64,000 bases of DNA, taken from the NCBI GenBank assembly GCA_021413885.1, contig JAIOPM010000031.1, positions 124,001-188,000 of the forward strand, in the 5' to 3' direction. Numbering within the stretch: the stretch's first letter is position 1; each line of letters starts with the position of its first letter. Origin of the DNA: Planctomycetota bacterium (lineage in GTDB: Bacteria > Planctomycetota > UBA1135 > GCA-002686595). Of the stretch, positions 1-8,826 are shown piece by piece. The notes beneath the pieces are model-generated. The model did no database searches, was not told the origin of the DNA, and saw only the letters and a list, made by a program, of their open reading frames with translations. The position numbers and the translations under genes were made by a program.

Positions 1-1
1 G

Positions 2-682
2 GCGAAGCGCGTCCTCGAACCGAGCGGCCTGTCGGCGACCAAACCGTGCGCGCCCGCCGAGTCGTCGCCGGAGTTCGAGAGCACGCCGCAAGACCTCGTC
101 AACTGGATGCAGGTGCTGCTCGCGCGGTCGCTGCTCTCCGAGCGCTCGACGCACCAGTACATGAGTCCGATCGAGCTCACCGACGGCAACCTCTCGGCGG
201 GCGGGATGGGGCTCTGCATGAGCAAGGTGCGCGGGCTCAAGCGCTATCGTCTCGCGTCGCACCGCGGCGCGCGGCGGATCGAACTGTCGTACTGGTCGCA
301 GACCAGGGCGACCGTGCTGATCGTCGCCGAAGACCTCGACGGCGATCTCGACGTCGCGGCGCGACGCGCGGCGGAACGGCTCTTCGAGCTCCCGCCGCTC
401 ACGCTGAAGCCGATCGACCTCGACGCCGCCGCGGCGCAGCGCGTCGTCGGTGACTGGCGCCTCGGCGGACGCACGCTCTCGATCGCATCGGACGGCGCGC
501 GGCTGACGGTGAAAGGCGACGACGACGAGCGCTCGATCGCATTGATTCCGCTCTCGCCCGTCGAGTACGCCCGGAGCGACGATCTCGAGGCGCGCATCGT
601 GCTTCCCGACGGAACCGGCCGTGCCGAGCTCCTGACGGTGCGCCGCGGCGGCCGTGACTTCACCGCGCGACGTCCGGAGTGA
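2..682 (+). CDS. Serine hydrolase (class C beta-lactamase family), 3' part only
   Basis: The frame is open from the first bases of the window and ends at a TGA at 680-682, so only about 226 C-terminal residues are present. The segment TPQDLVNWMQVLL followed by LLSERSTHQYM and a glycine-rich GGMGLCMSKV stretch is the usual C-terminal half of penicillin-binding/beta-lactamase-fold serine hydrolases, where a helix (DLxxW..LL.G.lLs) precedes a YGxGl strand. The catalytic S-x-x-K and Y-x-N motifs would lie upstream of the window and cannot be checked. The last 85 residues look like the beta-sandwich add-on domain seen in secreted members. An internal ATG at 107 is not the real start because the family homology runs through it. 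Confidence 0.6.
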   Translation, partial: AKRVLEPSGLSATKPCAPAESSPEFESTPQDLVNWMQVLLARSLLSERSTHQYMSPIELTDGNLSAGGMGLCMSKVRGLKRYRLASHRGARRIELSYWSQTRATVLIVAEDLDGDLDVAARRAAERLFELPPLTLKPIDLDAAAAQRVVGDWRLGGRTLSIASDGARLTVKGDDDERSIALIPLSPVEYARSDDLEARIVLPDGTGRAELLTVRRGGRDFTARRPE

Positions 683-747
683 GCTCCCGACTCCAGCGCG
701 TTCCTCCGACCCGCGGACTTCTTCGGCGATCTTGGCGCCGCGGACAC

Positions 748-753
748 TAGAAT
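748..753 (+). promoter_or_regulatory. Candidate -10 box (TAGAAT) upstream of korA
   Basis: TAGAAT stands in the 188-base gap between the serine hydrolase and korA, in the same GC-rich setting (ACTAGAATGC) as other candidate -10 boxes in the window. No convincing -35 hexamer is visible. It would give a leader of about 110 bases before the korA ATG at 871. Confidence 0.35.
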
Positions 754-870
754 GCTGGTTCGCATCCGAGGCGGGACTCGAGCTTCGCTCGCCTCCGGTT
801 GCGCACGACACGATCGGCGTCCTCCTCCGCGCCGGTCCGCGCGAGCAGCCAGGCGAGGCACGCACCAGAC

Positions 871-2736
871 ATGACACAAACGCGAAACCTCGGGGCCGAT
901 CTCCCGTCGCAGCAGTTCGAGAACGTCGTCATTCGCTTCGCGGGCGACTCGGGCGACGGCATGCAGATCACCGGGAGCCAGTTCACGCACACCGCGGCGT
1001 TGCTCGGCAACGATCTCGCGACGTTCCCCGACTTCCCCGCGGAGATCCGCGCGCCGGCCGGCACGCAGCCCGGCGTCTCGGGCTTCCAAGTGCGCTTCAG
1101 CTCGAGCGACATCCACACGCCGGGCGATCGGCCCGACGTTCTCGTCGCGATGAACCCCGCGGCGCTCGCGGTCAACATCAAGGACCTCGCGCCGGGCGGC
1201 ATCGTCATCATCAACACCGGCCAGTTCGCCGAGCGCGACATCGCGAAGGCCGGCCTGAAGTCGAATCCGATGACCGACGGGACCCTCGCGGGTTTCCGCA
1301 AGATCGAGATCGACATCAACGATCGCGTGAAGCGCGCGCTCGAAGGCTCGCCGCTCTCGCCGAAGGACATCCAGCGCTGCAAGAACTTCTACACGCTCGG
1401 GCTGATGTACTGGCTGTACAGCCGGCCGCTCGATGCCACGGTCGTGTGGTTGAAGGACAAGTTCTCGAAGAAGCCCGAGCTCGCCGAGGCGAACATCAAG
1501 GCGTTGACCGCGGGCTTCAACGCCGGCGACATCCACGAGCTCTTCCAGAACCGCTACGAAGTCGCGGCGTGCACCACGATGCCGCCGGGCACGTACCGCA
1601 ACATCACCGGCAATGAAGCCGCGTCGATCGGACTCGTCGCGGGCGCCGAGCTCGCCGGCCTGAAGGTGTTCATCGGTTCGTATCCGATCACGCCGGCGTC
1701 CTCGATCCTCGAGCAGCTCGCGAGCTACAAGCACTACGGCGTCGTCTCGTTCCAGGCCGAGGACGAGATCGCCGCGATCTGCTCCGCGATCGGCGCGTCG
1801 TACACCGGTTATCTCGGCGTCACATCGACGTCGGGTCCCGGCATGGCGTTGAAGGGCGAGGGCATGGGCCTCGCGGTTTCACTCGAGCTGCCGCTCGTGA
1901 TCGTCGACGTGCAACGCGGTGGACCGTCGACCGGCTTGCCGACCAAGACCGAGCAAGCGGATCTGCTGCAAGCGATCTTCGGCCGCAACAGCGAGGCGCC
2001 GATCCCGGTGCTCGCCGCCGCGACGCCGTCGGATGCGTTCGAGTGCGCGGTCGAGGCCGTGCGCATCGCGGTGCAGTACATGACGCCGGTGATCCTGCTC
2101 TCCGACGGCTACATCGCGAACGGCGCCGAGCCGTGGCGTCTGCCGGAGATCGACAAGCTCCCGCGCTTCGCCGTGAAGTTCCTCGGCGAGGTGCCCGAAG
2201 GCGGTTATCTGCCGTACGCCCGCGACGACAAGCGCGCGCGGCCGTGGGTCAAACCGGGCACGCCGGGGCTCGAGCACCGCATCGGAGGTCTCGAAAAAGC
2301 GCACCTCACCGGCCACATCAGCTACGACCCCGAGAACCACGACTTCATGGTGCGCATGCGCGCCGCGAAGGTCGCCGGCGTGCGCGACACGATCCCGACG
2401 CCGCCGGTGGTCGGCGACGCGCAGGGCGATCTGTTGGTCGTGGGTTGGGGTTCGACCTACGGTTCGATCGCGAGTGCGGTCGAGATCACTCGGGCGAAAG
2501 GCCAACGCGTGTCGCGTCTGCACTTGCGACACCTGTGGCCGTTGCCGGCGGGGCTCGACGAGATCTTCGCGCGCTTCAAGGCGATCCTGATTCCGGAGAT
2601 GAACCTCGGACAGCTCGCCCGCCTTCTGCGCAGCGAATATCCGCGTCACGACTTCATCTCGTATTCCAAGGTGCAGGGACAACCGTTCAAGACCTTCGAG
2701 CTCACCAACAAGATCGAATCGATCCTCGAGAAGTGA
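871..2736 (+). CDS. korA: 2-oxoacid:ferredoxin oxidoreductase, alpha subunit (fused gamma-alpha)
   Basis: Subunit of a two-subunit 2-oxoacid:ferredoxin oxidoreductase, most like the 2-oxoglutarate type that makes succinyl-CoA, CO2 and reduced ferredoxin. The 621-residue length fits the fused gamma-alpha form. Residues about 15-190 are the gamma domain (RFAGDSGDGMQ, then GTQPGVSGFQVR). Residues about 245-450 are the pyrimidine-binding alpha domain with SYPITPAS, the E of FQAEDEIAA and TSTSGPGMAL. The rest is the transketolase C-terminal-like domain. The frame is open upstream to 799, but conserved sequence begins only after the ATG at 871. The beta gene follows after 2 bases, so the two are co-translated. 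The substrate (2-oxoglutarate versus pyruvate or another 2-oxoacid) cannot be fixed by eye. Confidence 0.9.
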   Translation: MTQTRNLGADLPSQQFENVVIRFAGDSGDGMQITGSQFTHTAALLGNDLATFPDFPAEIRAPAGTQPGVSGFQVRFSSSDIHTPGDRPDVLVAMNPAALAVNIKDLAPGGIVIINTGQFAERDIAKAGLKSNPMTDGTLAGFRKIEIDINDRVKRALEGSPLSPKDIQRCKNFYTLGLMYWLYSRPLDATVVWLKDKFSKKPELAEANIKALTAGFNAGDIHELFQNRYEVAACTTMPPGTYRNITGNEAASIGLVAGAELAGLKVFIGSYPITPASSILEQLASYKHYGVVSFQAEDEIAAICSAIGASYTGYLGVTSTSGPGMALKGEGMGLAVSLELPLVIVDVQRGGPSTGLPTKTEQADLLQAIFGRNSEAPIPVLAAATPSDAFECAVEAVRIAVQYMTPVILLSDGYIANGAEPWRLPEIDKLPRFAVKFLGEVPEGGYLPYARDDKRARPWVKPGTPGLEHRIGGLEKAHLTGHISYDPENHDFMVRMRAAKVAGVRDTIPTPPVVGDAQGDLLVVGWGSTYGSIASAVEITRAKGQRVSRLHLRHLWPLPAGLDEIFARFKAILIPEMNLGQLARLLRSEYPRHDFISYSKVQGQPFKTFELTNKIESILEK

Positions 2737-2738
2737 CC

Positions 2739-3737
2739 ATGGCCGAGACTCAAGCACTCACGAAGAAAGACCTGAAGTCCGACCAGGACGTGCGCTGGTG
2801 TCCGGGTTGCGGCGACTACGCGATCCTCAACAGCGCGCAAGGGATTCTTGCCGGCCTCGGCATCCCGAAACACAAGATGGTGTTCGTCAGCGGCATCGGC
2901 TGCTCGAGCCGCTTCCCGTACTACATGAACACGTACGGGCTGCACAGCATCCACGGTCGCGCGCCGGCGTTCGCGACGGGGATCAAGCTCGCGAATCCCG
3001 AGTTGACGGTGTGGCTCGTCACTGGCGACGGCGACGGTTTGTCGATCGGCGGCAACCACCTCGCGCACATCCTGCGTCGCAACGTCGACGTCAAGATCCT
3101 GCTCTTCAACAACGAGATCTACGGTCTCACGAAGGGCCAGTACTCGCCGACGTCGGGCATCGGCTTGAAGACCAAGACTTCGCCGATGGGCTCGGTCGAT
3201 CGGCCGTTCAATCCGGTGTCGTTCGCGCTCGGCTGCGGAGCGACGTTCGTCGCGCGCACGATCGACACGCACCAGAAGCACATGGAGGCGACGTTGCTCG
3301 CCGCCGCGGCACACAAGGGTTCGGCGCTCGTCGAGATCTATCAGAACTGCGTGATCTTCAACGACGGCGTGTTCGACGGCGTCGCGGAGAAGAGCGTGCG
3401 CGACGACAAGACGATCGACCTGCAGCCCGGCCAGCCGATGGTCTTCGGCAAGGCGCGTGATCGCGGGTTGAGGGTCGAGGGCTTCGACGTGCGCGTCGCG
3501 CCGGCGGAGTCCGCCGATACTTGGCGCGCCGACACTCCGTCCGCGGGCCCGGCGTTCGTGATGTCGCAGCTCGACGCCGACCCGACGATGCCGCGCCCGA
3601 TCGGCCTCTTCCGGCGCGTCGCCGCACCGATCTTCAACGAAGGCGTCCACGCCCAAGTGAACGCCGCGATCGCCAAGAAGGGCGCGGGCAAACTCCGCGA
3701 CCTCTTCTACACCGGCGATATGTGGGAAGTGAGCTGA
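2739..3737 (+). CDS. korB: 2-oxoacid:ferredoxin oxidoreductase, beta subunit
   Basis: Thiamine-diphosphate and [4Fe-4S] binding subunit, 332 residues. The four cluster cysteines expected in two-subunit enzymes are visible: WCPGCG near residue 20, GIGCSS near 52 and YQNC near 205. The ThDP/Mg motif is GDGDGLSIGGNH, followed by FNNEIYGLTKGQ. The ATG lies 2 bases after the korA stop. No gene for a separate ferredoxin-like delta subunit is nearby, as expected for the KorAB type. The gene ends 17 bases from the convergent M48 peptidase gene with no obvious terminator between them. Confidence 0.92.
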   Translation: MAETQALTKKDLKSDQDVRWCPGCGDYAILNSAQGILAGLGIPKHKMVFVSGIGCSSRFPYYMNTYGLHSIHGRAPAFATGIKLANPELTVWLVTGDGDGLSIGGNHLAHILRRNVDVKILLFNNEIYGLTKGQYSPTSGIGLKTKTSPMGSVDRPFNPVSFALGCGATFVARTIDTHQKHMEATLLAAAAHKGSALVEIYQNCVIFNDGVFDGVAEKSVRDDKTIDLQPGQPMVFGKARDRGLRVEGFDVRVAPAESADTWRADTPSAGPAFVMSQLDADPTMPRPIGLFRRVAAPIFNEGVHAQVNAAIAKKGAGKLRDLFYTGDMWEVS

Positions 3738-3754
3738 GGCACCGTGCCGCCGGT

Positions 3755-4768
3755 TCAACGCCGCGCGTCTTCGACCCGCGCGCTCGTCGTCGGGTGCGTG
3801 GAGAGGAACTCGGGGATCGCCGCCGAGCCTGACGCACGTTCCAGCCGCTCGAGGATCGCCGCGAAGCGCTCGTGCGGAATCCCAGCGCTCGAGAGCCACT
3901 GCAGCGCGAACTCGTCTGCCTCTCGCTCCATGCCGCGCGAGTAACCGGCCTCGAGCAGCACGGTCGGCAAGCTCGTGCCGAGCGAAGTGGCCGTCGACGC
4001 GTCGCTGGTGATCACCATCGTGATCAACGCGACCGCGGAACTCTCGAGGAGACGCTGCAGCGCGTGGCGCCGCGCGACGTGTCCGAGTTCGTGCGCGAAC
4101 ACGGCGGAGAGTTCATCGTCGTGCTCCGCGAGCTCGACCAGCTCGTCGGTCATCACCACGATCCCACCGGGCAGGGCGAACGCGTTCGGCCCGATCGCGC
4201 CGCCGCGGCGCAGCTCGAGGCGCAGCGCGGCGAGTTTCGGATTCGTCGTCGCCACGCGCGCGAACGCTGTCTCGACCTCGGCTCGACGCTCTGCGTCGAG
4301 AGTCGACGGGTCGACGAACCGATCGAGCCAGTCGATGCCGTGCTCGCCGAGACGCCGTTCGAGTTCGGGCGGGACCAGCGCGACGGCGCGAACGGCGAAC
4401 TGCGGCACGCCGAAGACGATTAACGCCCACAGCGCGGCGGCAGTCGAGACGACGGAGATCACCCCCCAGCGCCAACTGCGCTCGAGCGCGTGGACGATGC
4501 GTTTCGGCGCGCTGTTCTCGAGCTCGCGGAGCAGCGCGTCGGCTTCCGACGTCGCGGCGAACGCGAGCGCGGCGCCCGCAGCGAGCTCGACGGTCCAAGT
4601 CGCTTGGCCGACGCGCTCGCCGACGCGGAGTTCGGCGCGTGGGACGTCGAGCTCCACGCCGACGCCGCGGATCTCCAGTGCGCCTCGTGGGTTCACTCGC
4701 ACCTGCACCGCGCTCGGCCGCGACGTCCGTCCGTCGAAGAACTCCGCGGGTGCGCTGAACTCAGCCAT
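3755..4768 (-). CDS. M48 family zinc metallopeptidase with N-terminal domain and membrane anchor
   Basis: A 337-residue protein. Residues 1-90 form a soluble beta-rich region of unknown family; one hydrophobic segment follows at about 101-132. The M48 peptidase domain carries the zinc motif HELGH at 226-230 and the downstream zinc-ligand segment GMEREADEFALQ. The hydrophobic segment probably tethers the enzyme to the membrane, which suggests a role in membrane or envelope protein turnover. The ATG comes one base after the stop of the DUF898 gene, so they form a two-gene operon. DUF898/YjgN and M48 genes are often neighbours, but the N-terminal domain here is not one I recognise. Confidence 0.85.
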   Translation of the reverse strand: MAEFSAPAEFFDGRTSRPSAVQVRVNPRGALEIRGVGVELDVPRAELRVGERVGQATWTVELAAGAALAFAATSEADALLRELENSAPKRIVHALERSWRWGVISVVSTAAALWALIVFGVPQFAVRAVALVPPELERRLGEHGIDWLDRFVDPSTLDAERRAEVETAFARVATTNPKLAALRLELRRGGAIGPNAFALPGGIVVMTDELVELAEHDDELSAVFAHELGHVARRHALQRLLESSAVALITMVITSDASTATSLGTSLPTVLLEAGYSRGMEREADEFALQWLSSAGIPHERFAAILERLERASGSAAIPEFLSTHPTTSARVEDARR

Positions 4769-4769
4769 G

Positions 4770-5849
4770 TCAGAACCCGATGTCGACGTCGAAGATGTCG
4801 GCCATCTCGCCGCCCGTCGCGGAACCCGGTTGGGCCTGAGCGGCGACGAACGAGTCGAGATCGCCCTTGAGCGCGATCGACATGTGCTCGACCGTGTACT
4901 TGGCGAGACGGATCTGCGCCCACGGTGTGAAGAGTCCGAGCGTCACGACGACGAGCAAGGTGTTCGTGAACTGGAGCCAAGCGAGCGCCGCCGCGTCGAA
5001 TCTCGGGCGCAAGCGGTGCTCGCCGACGTACGTGTTTCCCAGTGCGAGGTTGCCGATCCACCCGCGCGCGAACCCGTTGAGCACCGAGAAGAACACCAAT
5101 CCGGCCGCATACGACGCAGACCCCACCAGGTAGTACGACAACGAGTCTTCTTCCGGAGGCGTTTGGTCCGCCAGTGTCGCGACCAAGGCGACGACGAACG
5201 CGCACCCGAGCGCCACGACCATCACGCCGACGAGGACCGCGAGCAGCAGGAGGAAGACTCGGTAGTACGCGCCGACTTCGGCCTTGAAGCGGAAGTGCGT
5301 CGCACCGAAACGCAGCTCGCCGATCGAGAAACGCTGCCGCCGATACCACCAATACGGCAGGATCAGGCCGAGCGTCAGCGGCATGAGCAACAGCAACAGG
5401 CTGAAGACGATCGCCGCCTCTCCGAGCTGTCCGTCGAAGTCGAAGCGGATGCCGCGCCACGACGACACACGTGCGCGGAACTGCAGCGCTTTGACCACGA
5501 TCCACGGCAAGATCACCACGTAGGCGACGATCACGGCGACGAGCAAGAACGGTGAGATCTCTCCGGCGGCCACGTACACGGCCAAGAGCGCGGCCGCGAT
5601 CAGACGGCCCTTCAGGATCGCTTCCGGGCGGGCGTGGTAGTCGAACGTCGAACCGGCGAGGTGCGTGTGACCGTAGAAGTAGCGCTGCTTGCGCACCTTG
5701 GCCCACGCCGAGTAGATCCCGAGCGTGACGATCGTCAGCAGCAAGTTGACGATCCAGATGCGGAAGTACTCGCCACCGGTTCCGGTGAATCGGAACCTCT
5801 CTACACGTGTTCCGGCGGCGAAGACCGGTCCGCGCGAGTCGGAGTCCAT
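4770..5849 (-). CDS. DUF898 (YjgN-like) polytopic membrane protein
   Basis: A 359-residue integral membrane protein with the DUF898/YjgN pattern. It opens with FRFTGTGGEYFRIWIVN, then LGIYSAWAKVRKQRYFYGHT. A second, related LGLFTPWAQIRLAKYTVEHM stretch lies near the C terminus. About six to seven hydrophobic segments are visible between them. No biochemical function is known for the family. A coupled M48 peptidase gene follows one base downstream, so the two products probably work together at the membrane. A GAGGGAGAAAG stretch just before the ATG can serve as ribosome binding site, and a TAGCAT box lies 28 bases upstream. Confidence 0.85.
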   Translation of the reverse strand: MDSDSRGPVFAAGTRVERFRFTGTGGEYFRIWIVNLLLTIVTLGIYSAWAKVRKQRYFYGHTHLAGSTFDYHARPEAILKGRLIAAALLAVYVAAGEISPFLLVAVIVAYVVILPWIVVKALQFRARVSSWRGIRFDFDGQLGEAAIVFSLLLLLMPLTLGLILPYWWYRRQRFSIGELRFGATHFRFKAEVGAYYRVFLLLLAVLVGVMVVALGCAFVVALVATLADQTPPEEDSLSYYLVGSASYAAGLVFFSVLNGFARGWIGNLALGNTYVGEHRLRPRFDAAALAWLQFTNTLLVVVTLGLFTPWAQIRLAKYTVEHMSIALKGDLDSFVAAQAQPGSATGGEMADIFDVDIGF

Positions 5850-5877
5850 GGACTTTCTCCCTCAGCGAACGCGGCGC

Positions 5878-5883
5878 ATGCTA
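5878..5883 (-). promoter_or_regulatory. Candidate -10 box (TAGCAT) for the DUF898-M48 operon
   Basis: On the minus strand TAGCAT stands 28 bases before the DUF898 ATG, in the 67-base gap after mutS. It resembles the other TANNNT boxes in the window. No -35 element is evident. Confidence 0.3.
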
Positions 5884-5916
5884 CGGCCGCAGCCGGCGAT
5901 GCGCCATGCGCACGGA

Positions 5917-8598
5917 TCAGAGCAATCGCTTGAGCCTCTGCAGTTCGTTCAGCGCCTCGAGTGGTGTCAAGCGCTCGAGATCGAGTTGGGCGAGCGCCTT
6001 CTCGACTGCGCTCTCGCGCGGAGCGAAGAGTGCGAGTTGGCCCGCGTCGAGCTTCGACGAACTCGTCGCCGCGTGACTCTGGATCCGCGCGGAGAGGTCC
6101 TCGGCGTCGGCTTCGAGGTCGGCGAGGATCGACTTGGCGCGTGTGACGAGCTCGTTCGGCACGCCGGCGAGCCGCGCGACGTGGATGCCCCACGAGCGAT
6201 CGGTTCCGCCGTCGACGATCTTGTGGAGGAAGACGATCTCGTCCTGGTACTCGCGCACGAGCACGTTCTTGTTGCACACGCCGTCGAGGCGCGACGCGAG
6301 CTCGGTCAGTTGGTGATAGTGCGTCGCGAAGAGTGAACGCGCGCCGATGCGCTCGTGCAGGAACTCGACGATCGCCCACGCGAGCGCGAGGCCGTCGAAC
6401 GTGCTCGTGCCGCGGCCGACTTCGTCGAGCACGACGAGTGAACGACTCGTCGCGTTGTTCAGGATGTTCGCGACCTCGACCATCTCGACCATGAACGTCG
6501 ACGCGCCGCGCGCGATGTCGTCGGACGCGCCGACGCGCGTGAAGATGCGGTCGACGACGCCGATCTTCGCTTCGCGCGCGGGCACGAAGCTGCCGATCTG
6601 CGCGAGCAACACGATCAACGCCGTCTGACGGATGTAGGTCGATTTGCCCGCCATGTTCGGGCCGGTGAGGATCGTGATGCGCTTCCCGTCGTGGTCGAGG
6701 CGACTGTCGTTCGGCACGAAGGTCTCGAGGCCCGGCTGACGTTCGATCACCGGATGGCGGCCGTCGAGGATCTCGATCACGTCGCCTTCGTCGATCGTGG
6801 GGGCCGTGTAGCGATTCTCTGCGGCGCGTTGCGCGAACGCGGCGAGCGCATCGACGTGAGCGAGCGCGGTCGCCGTGTCGAGGATGCGATTCGTGTGACG
6901 CGCGACCTCGTCGCGCAGTTCGCAGAGCAGGCGGTATTCGAGCTCGCGCGAGAGCTCCTCGCTCTTCAACACCTTGCTCTCGAACTCCTTGAGCTCGGGC
7001 GTGATGTAGCGCTCGGCGTTCTTGACCGTCTGCTTGCGGATGTAGTGTTCCGGCACGCGATCGATCTGGCCGCGCGGCACTTCGAGGAAGTAACCGAAGA
7101 CCGAATTGAAGCCGACCTTCAGGCCTTGCATCCCGGTGCGCGCGATCTCGTCGGCTTGGAAACGCGCCATCCACGACTTGCCGTCGCCGGCGATCTGCAG
7201 CAGCTCGTCGAGCTCCTTCGAGCAACCCGCGCGGATCAGTCCGCCTTCGCGCACCGTCAACGGCGGCGCGTCGACCAACGTCGCGCGGATGCGGCCGGCG
7301 ACGTCGGCTAGCGGATCGAGCGCGTCGAGCAGGTCGCCGAGCGCCTTCGAGTAGACGTGGTCGAGCTTCGCGCGGAGCTGTGGCACCGACTCGAGCGAAC
7401 TCGCGAGCGCGACGAGGTCGCGTGCGTTCGCGCGGCCGGTCGAGAGTTTCGCGACTAGGCGTTCGACGTCTTGGACCGAGCTCAAGCACTCGCGCACCTC
7501 TTCGCGCAGGAACGGCGAGCCGACGAATTCAGCGACGCCGCGTTGGCGGTAGAGGATCGCGTCGGGCTTGCGCAACGGCGCGAGCACCCAGTCGCGCAAC
7601 AAGCGTCCGCCCATCGGCGTCAACGTCGCGTCGAGCGTGTCGAGCAACGTGCCTTCGCGCCGCGCGTCGCGTTGCGTCTTGACCAACTCGAGGCACGAGC
7701 GCGTCGCGCGGTCGAGGACGACGTGTTCGGTGTGATCGACGAGCTCGAGCTTGCGCACGTGCTCGCAGCGACTCTTCTGCGTCTCTTGCAGGTACTCGAT
7801 CAGAGCTCCGGCCGGCGCGACCAACGGCGAATCGTTCTCGAAGCCGAAGCCTTCGAGCGTCGCGACCTTGAAGTGCGTTTCGAGGACTCGTCGCATCGAG
7901 ACGGCGTCGAAACGCCACGCTTCGCGCTCGGTTCGGCGCGTGCCCGCGGCGGCGAATTCGCGGTCGAGGTCGCTCGCTCGCGCCGCCGTTTCCGGCGACC
8001 ACACGATCTCGGCGGGCTGCAAGCGCGCGAGTTCGTCGCGCGCGCTGCCGAGCGACAGCACCGCACCCTGGAACACGCCCGTTGAGAGATCGACCCACGC
8101 CAACGCAGCCCGCGGCTCCTTCGCGCCGCGCGTGTCGAACACTTGCAGCGCCGCAAGGAAGTTGTGCGCGCGCGCGTCGAGCGCGTCTTCCTCGGTCAGC
8201 GTGCCCGCGGTCACCACGCGCACGATCGAGCGCTCGACCAAGCCCTTGCCCGCCTTCGGCTCGGTGGTCTGCTCGCAGATCGCGACTTTGTGGCCGCGCC
8301 GGACGAGCTTCATCAAGTACCCGTCGACGTTGCGCGCCGGAACGCCGGCCATCGGCACCGCATTCGGGCCTTTGTCGCGGGACGTCAGCGTCAATCCGAG
8401 CTCGCGCGACGCGATCTTGGCGTCGTCGTGGAAGAGTTCGTAGAAATCGCCGAGGCGGAAGAAGAGCAGAGCGTCGGGCTCCTCCTTCTTCGCGCGCCAG
8501 TATTGAGCCATCACCGGCGTCAGCGCCGTCTCGTCGACGAAGCTCGTCTGGGCTCGCGCGCCTTGGGGCTGAGATTCGACGGAGCCGTTCGAGTTCAT
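5917..8598 (-). CDS. mutS: DNA mismatch repair protein MutS
   Basis: Mismatch recognition ATPase, 893 residues, near the usual bacterial MutS length. The mismatch-reading Phe-x-Glu is present in GDFYELF (Phe52, Glu54). The core and clamp domains follow. The ATPase domain has Walker A GPNMAGKST near 646, Walker B DEVGRGTSTFDG and FATHYHQL. The C terminus has a short tail ending in NELQRLKRLL. An open frame extends 51 codons further upstream, but the ATG at 8598 leaves a typical N terminus before LTPVMAQYW, so I chose it. No mutL is in the window. A 67-base gap and a candidate promoter separate it from the downstream DUF898 gene. Confidence 0.95.
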   Translation of the reverse strand: MNSNGSVESQPQGARAQTSFVDETALTPVMAQYWRAKKEEPDALLFFRLGDFYELFHDDAKIASRELGLTLTSRDKGPNAVPMAGVPARNVDGYLMKLVRRGHKVAICEQTTEPKAGKGLVERSIVRVVTAGTLTEEDALDARAHNFLAALQVFDTRGAKEPRAALAWVDLSTGVFQGAVLSLGSARDELARLQPAEIVWSPETAARASDLDREFAAAGTRRTEREAWRFDAVSMRRVLETHFKVATLEGFGFENDSPLVAPAGALIEYLQETQKSRCEHVRKLELVDHTEHVVLDRATRSCLELVKTQRDARREGTLLDTLDATLTPMGGRLLRDWVLAPLRKPDAILYRQRGVAEFVGSPFLREEVRECLSSVQDVERLVAKLSTGRANARDLVALASSLESVPQLRAKLDHVYSKALGDLLDALDPLADVAGRIRATLVDAPPLTVREGGLIRAGCSKELDELLQIAGDGKSWMARFQADEIARTGMQGLKVGFNSVFGYFLEVPRGQIDRVPEHYIRKQTVKNAERYITPELKEFESKVLKSEELSRELEYRLLCELRDEVARHTNRILDTATALAHVDALAAFAQRAAENRYTAPTIDEGDVIEILDGRHPVIERQPGLETFVPNDSRLDHDGKRITILTGPNMAGKSTYIRQTALIVLLAQIGSFVPAREAKIGVVDRIFTRVGASDDIARGASTFMVEMVEVANILNNATSRSLVVLDEVGRGTSTFDGLALAWAIVEFLHERIGARSLFATHYHQLTELASRLDGVCNKNVLVREYQDEIVFLHKIVDGGTDRSWGIHVARLAGVPNELVTRAKSILADLEADAEDLSARIQSHAATSSSKLDAGQLALFAPRESAVEKALAQLDLERLTPLEALNELQRLKRLL

Positions 8599-8826
8599 GG
8601 CGTCTCGAGCGCTCCGCGACGCCGCGCCTCGGCGACCGCGAGGACGTCCTGGACCAAGGACGAGCGGCGAGTCGCTGCAGTCTAAGGAGGACAAGCCGAG
8701 CGACCAAGTCCGCGAGCCCGCGCGAGTCGTTCTCGGTACGCCGCTTGCCAAGGCGGCGCGCCCCCAGTGGAGGCGACCGCTCGTGACGCGTAGGCTACGC
8801 GACTCCGGTCAGCGCTCCGGATCCCC

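Noticed and set aside
244..1734. 496-codon minus-strand frame over the serine hydrolase and korA
   Set aside because: Pure antisense of conserved coding sequence, Arg-rich and without motifs.
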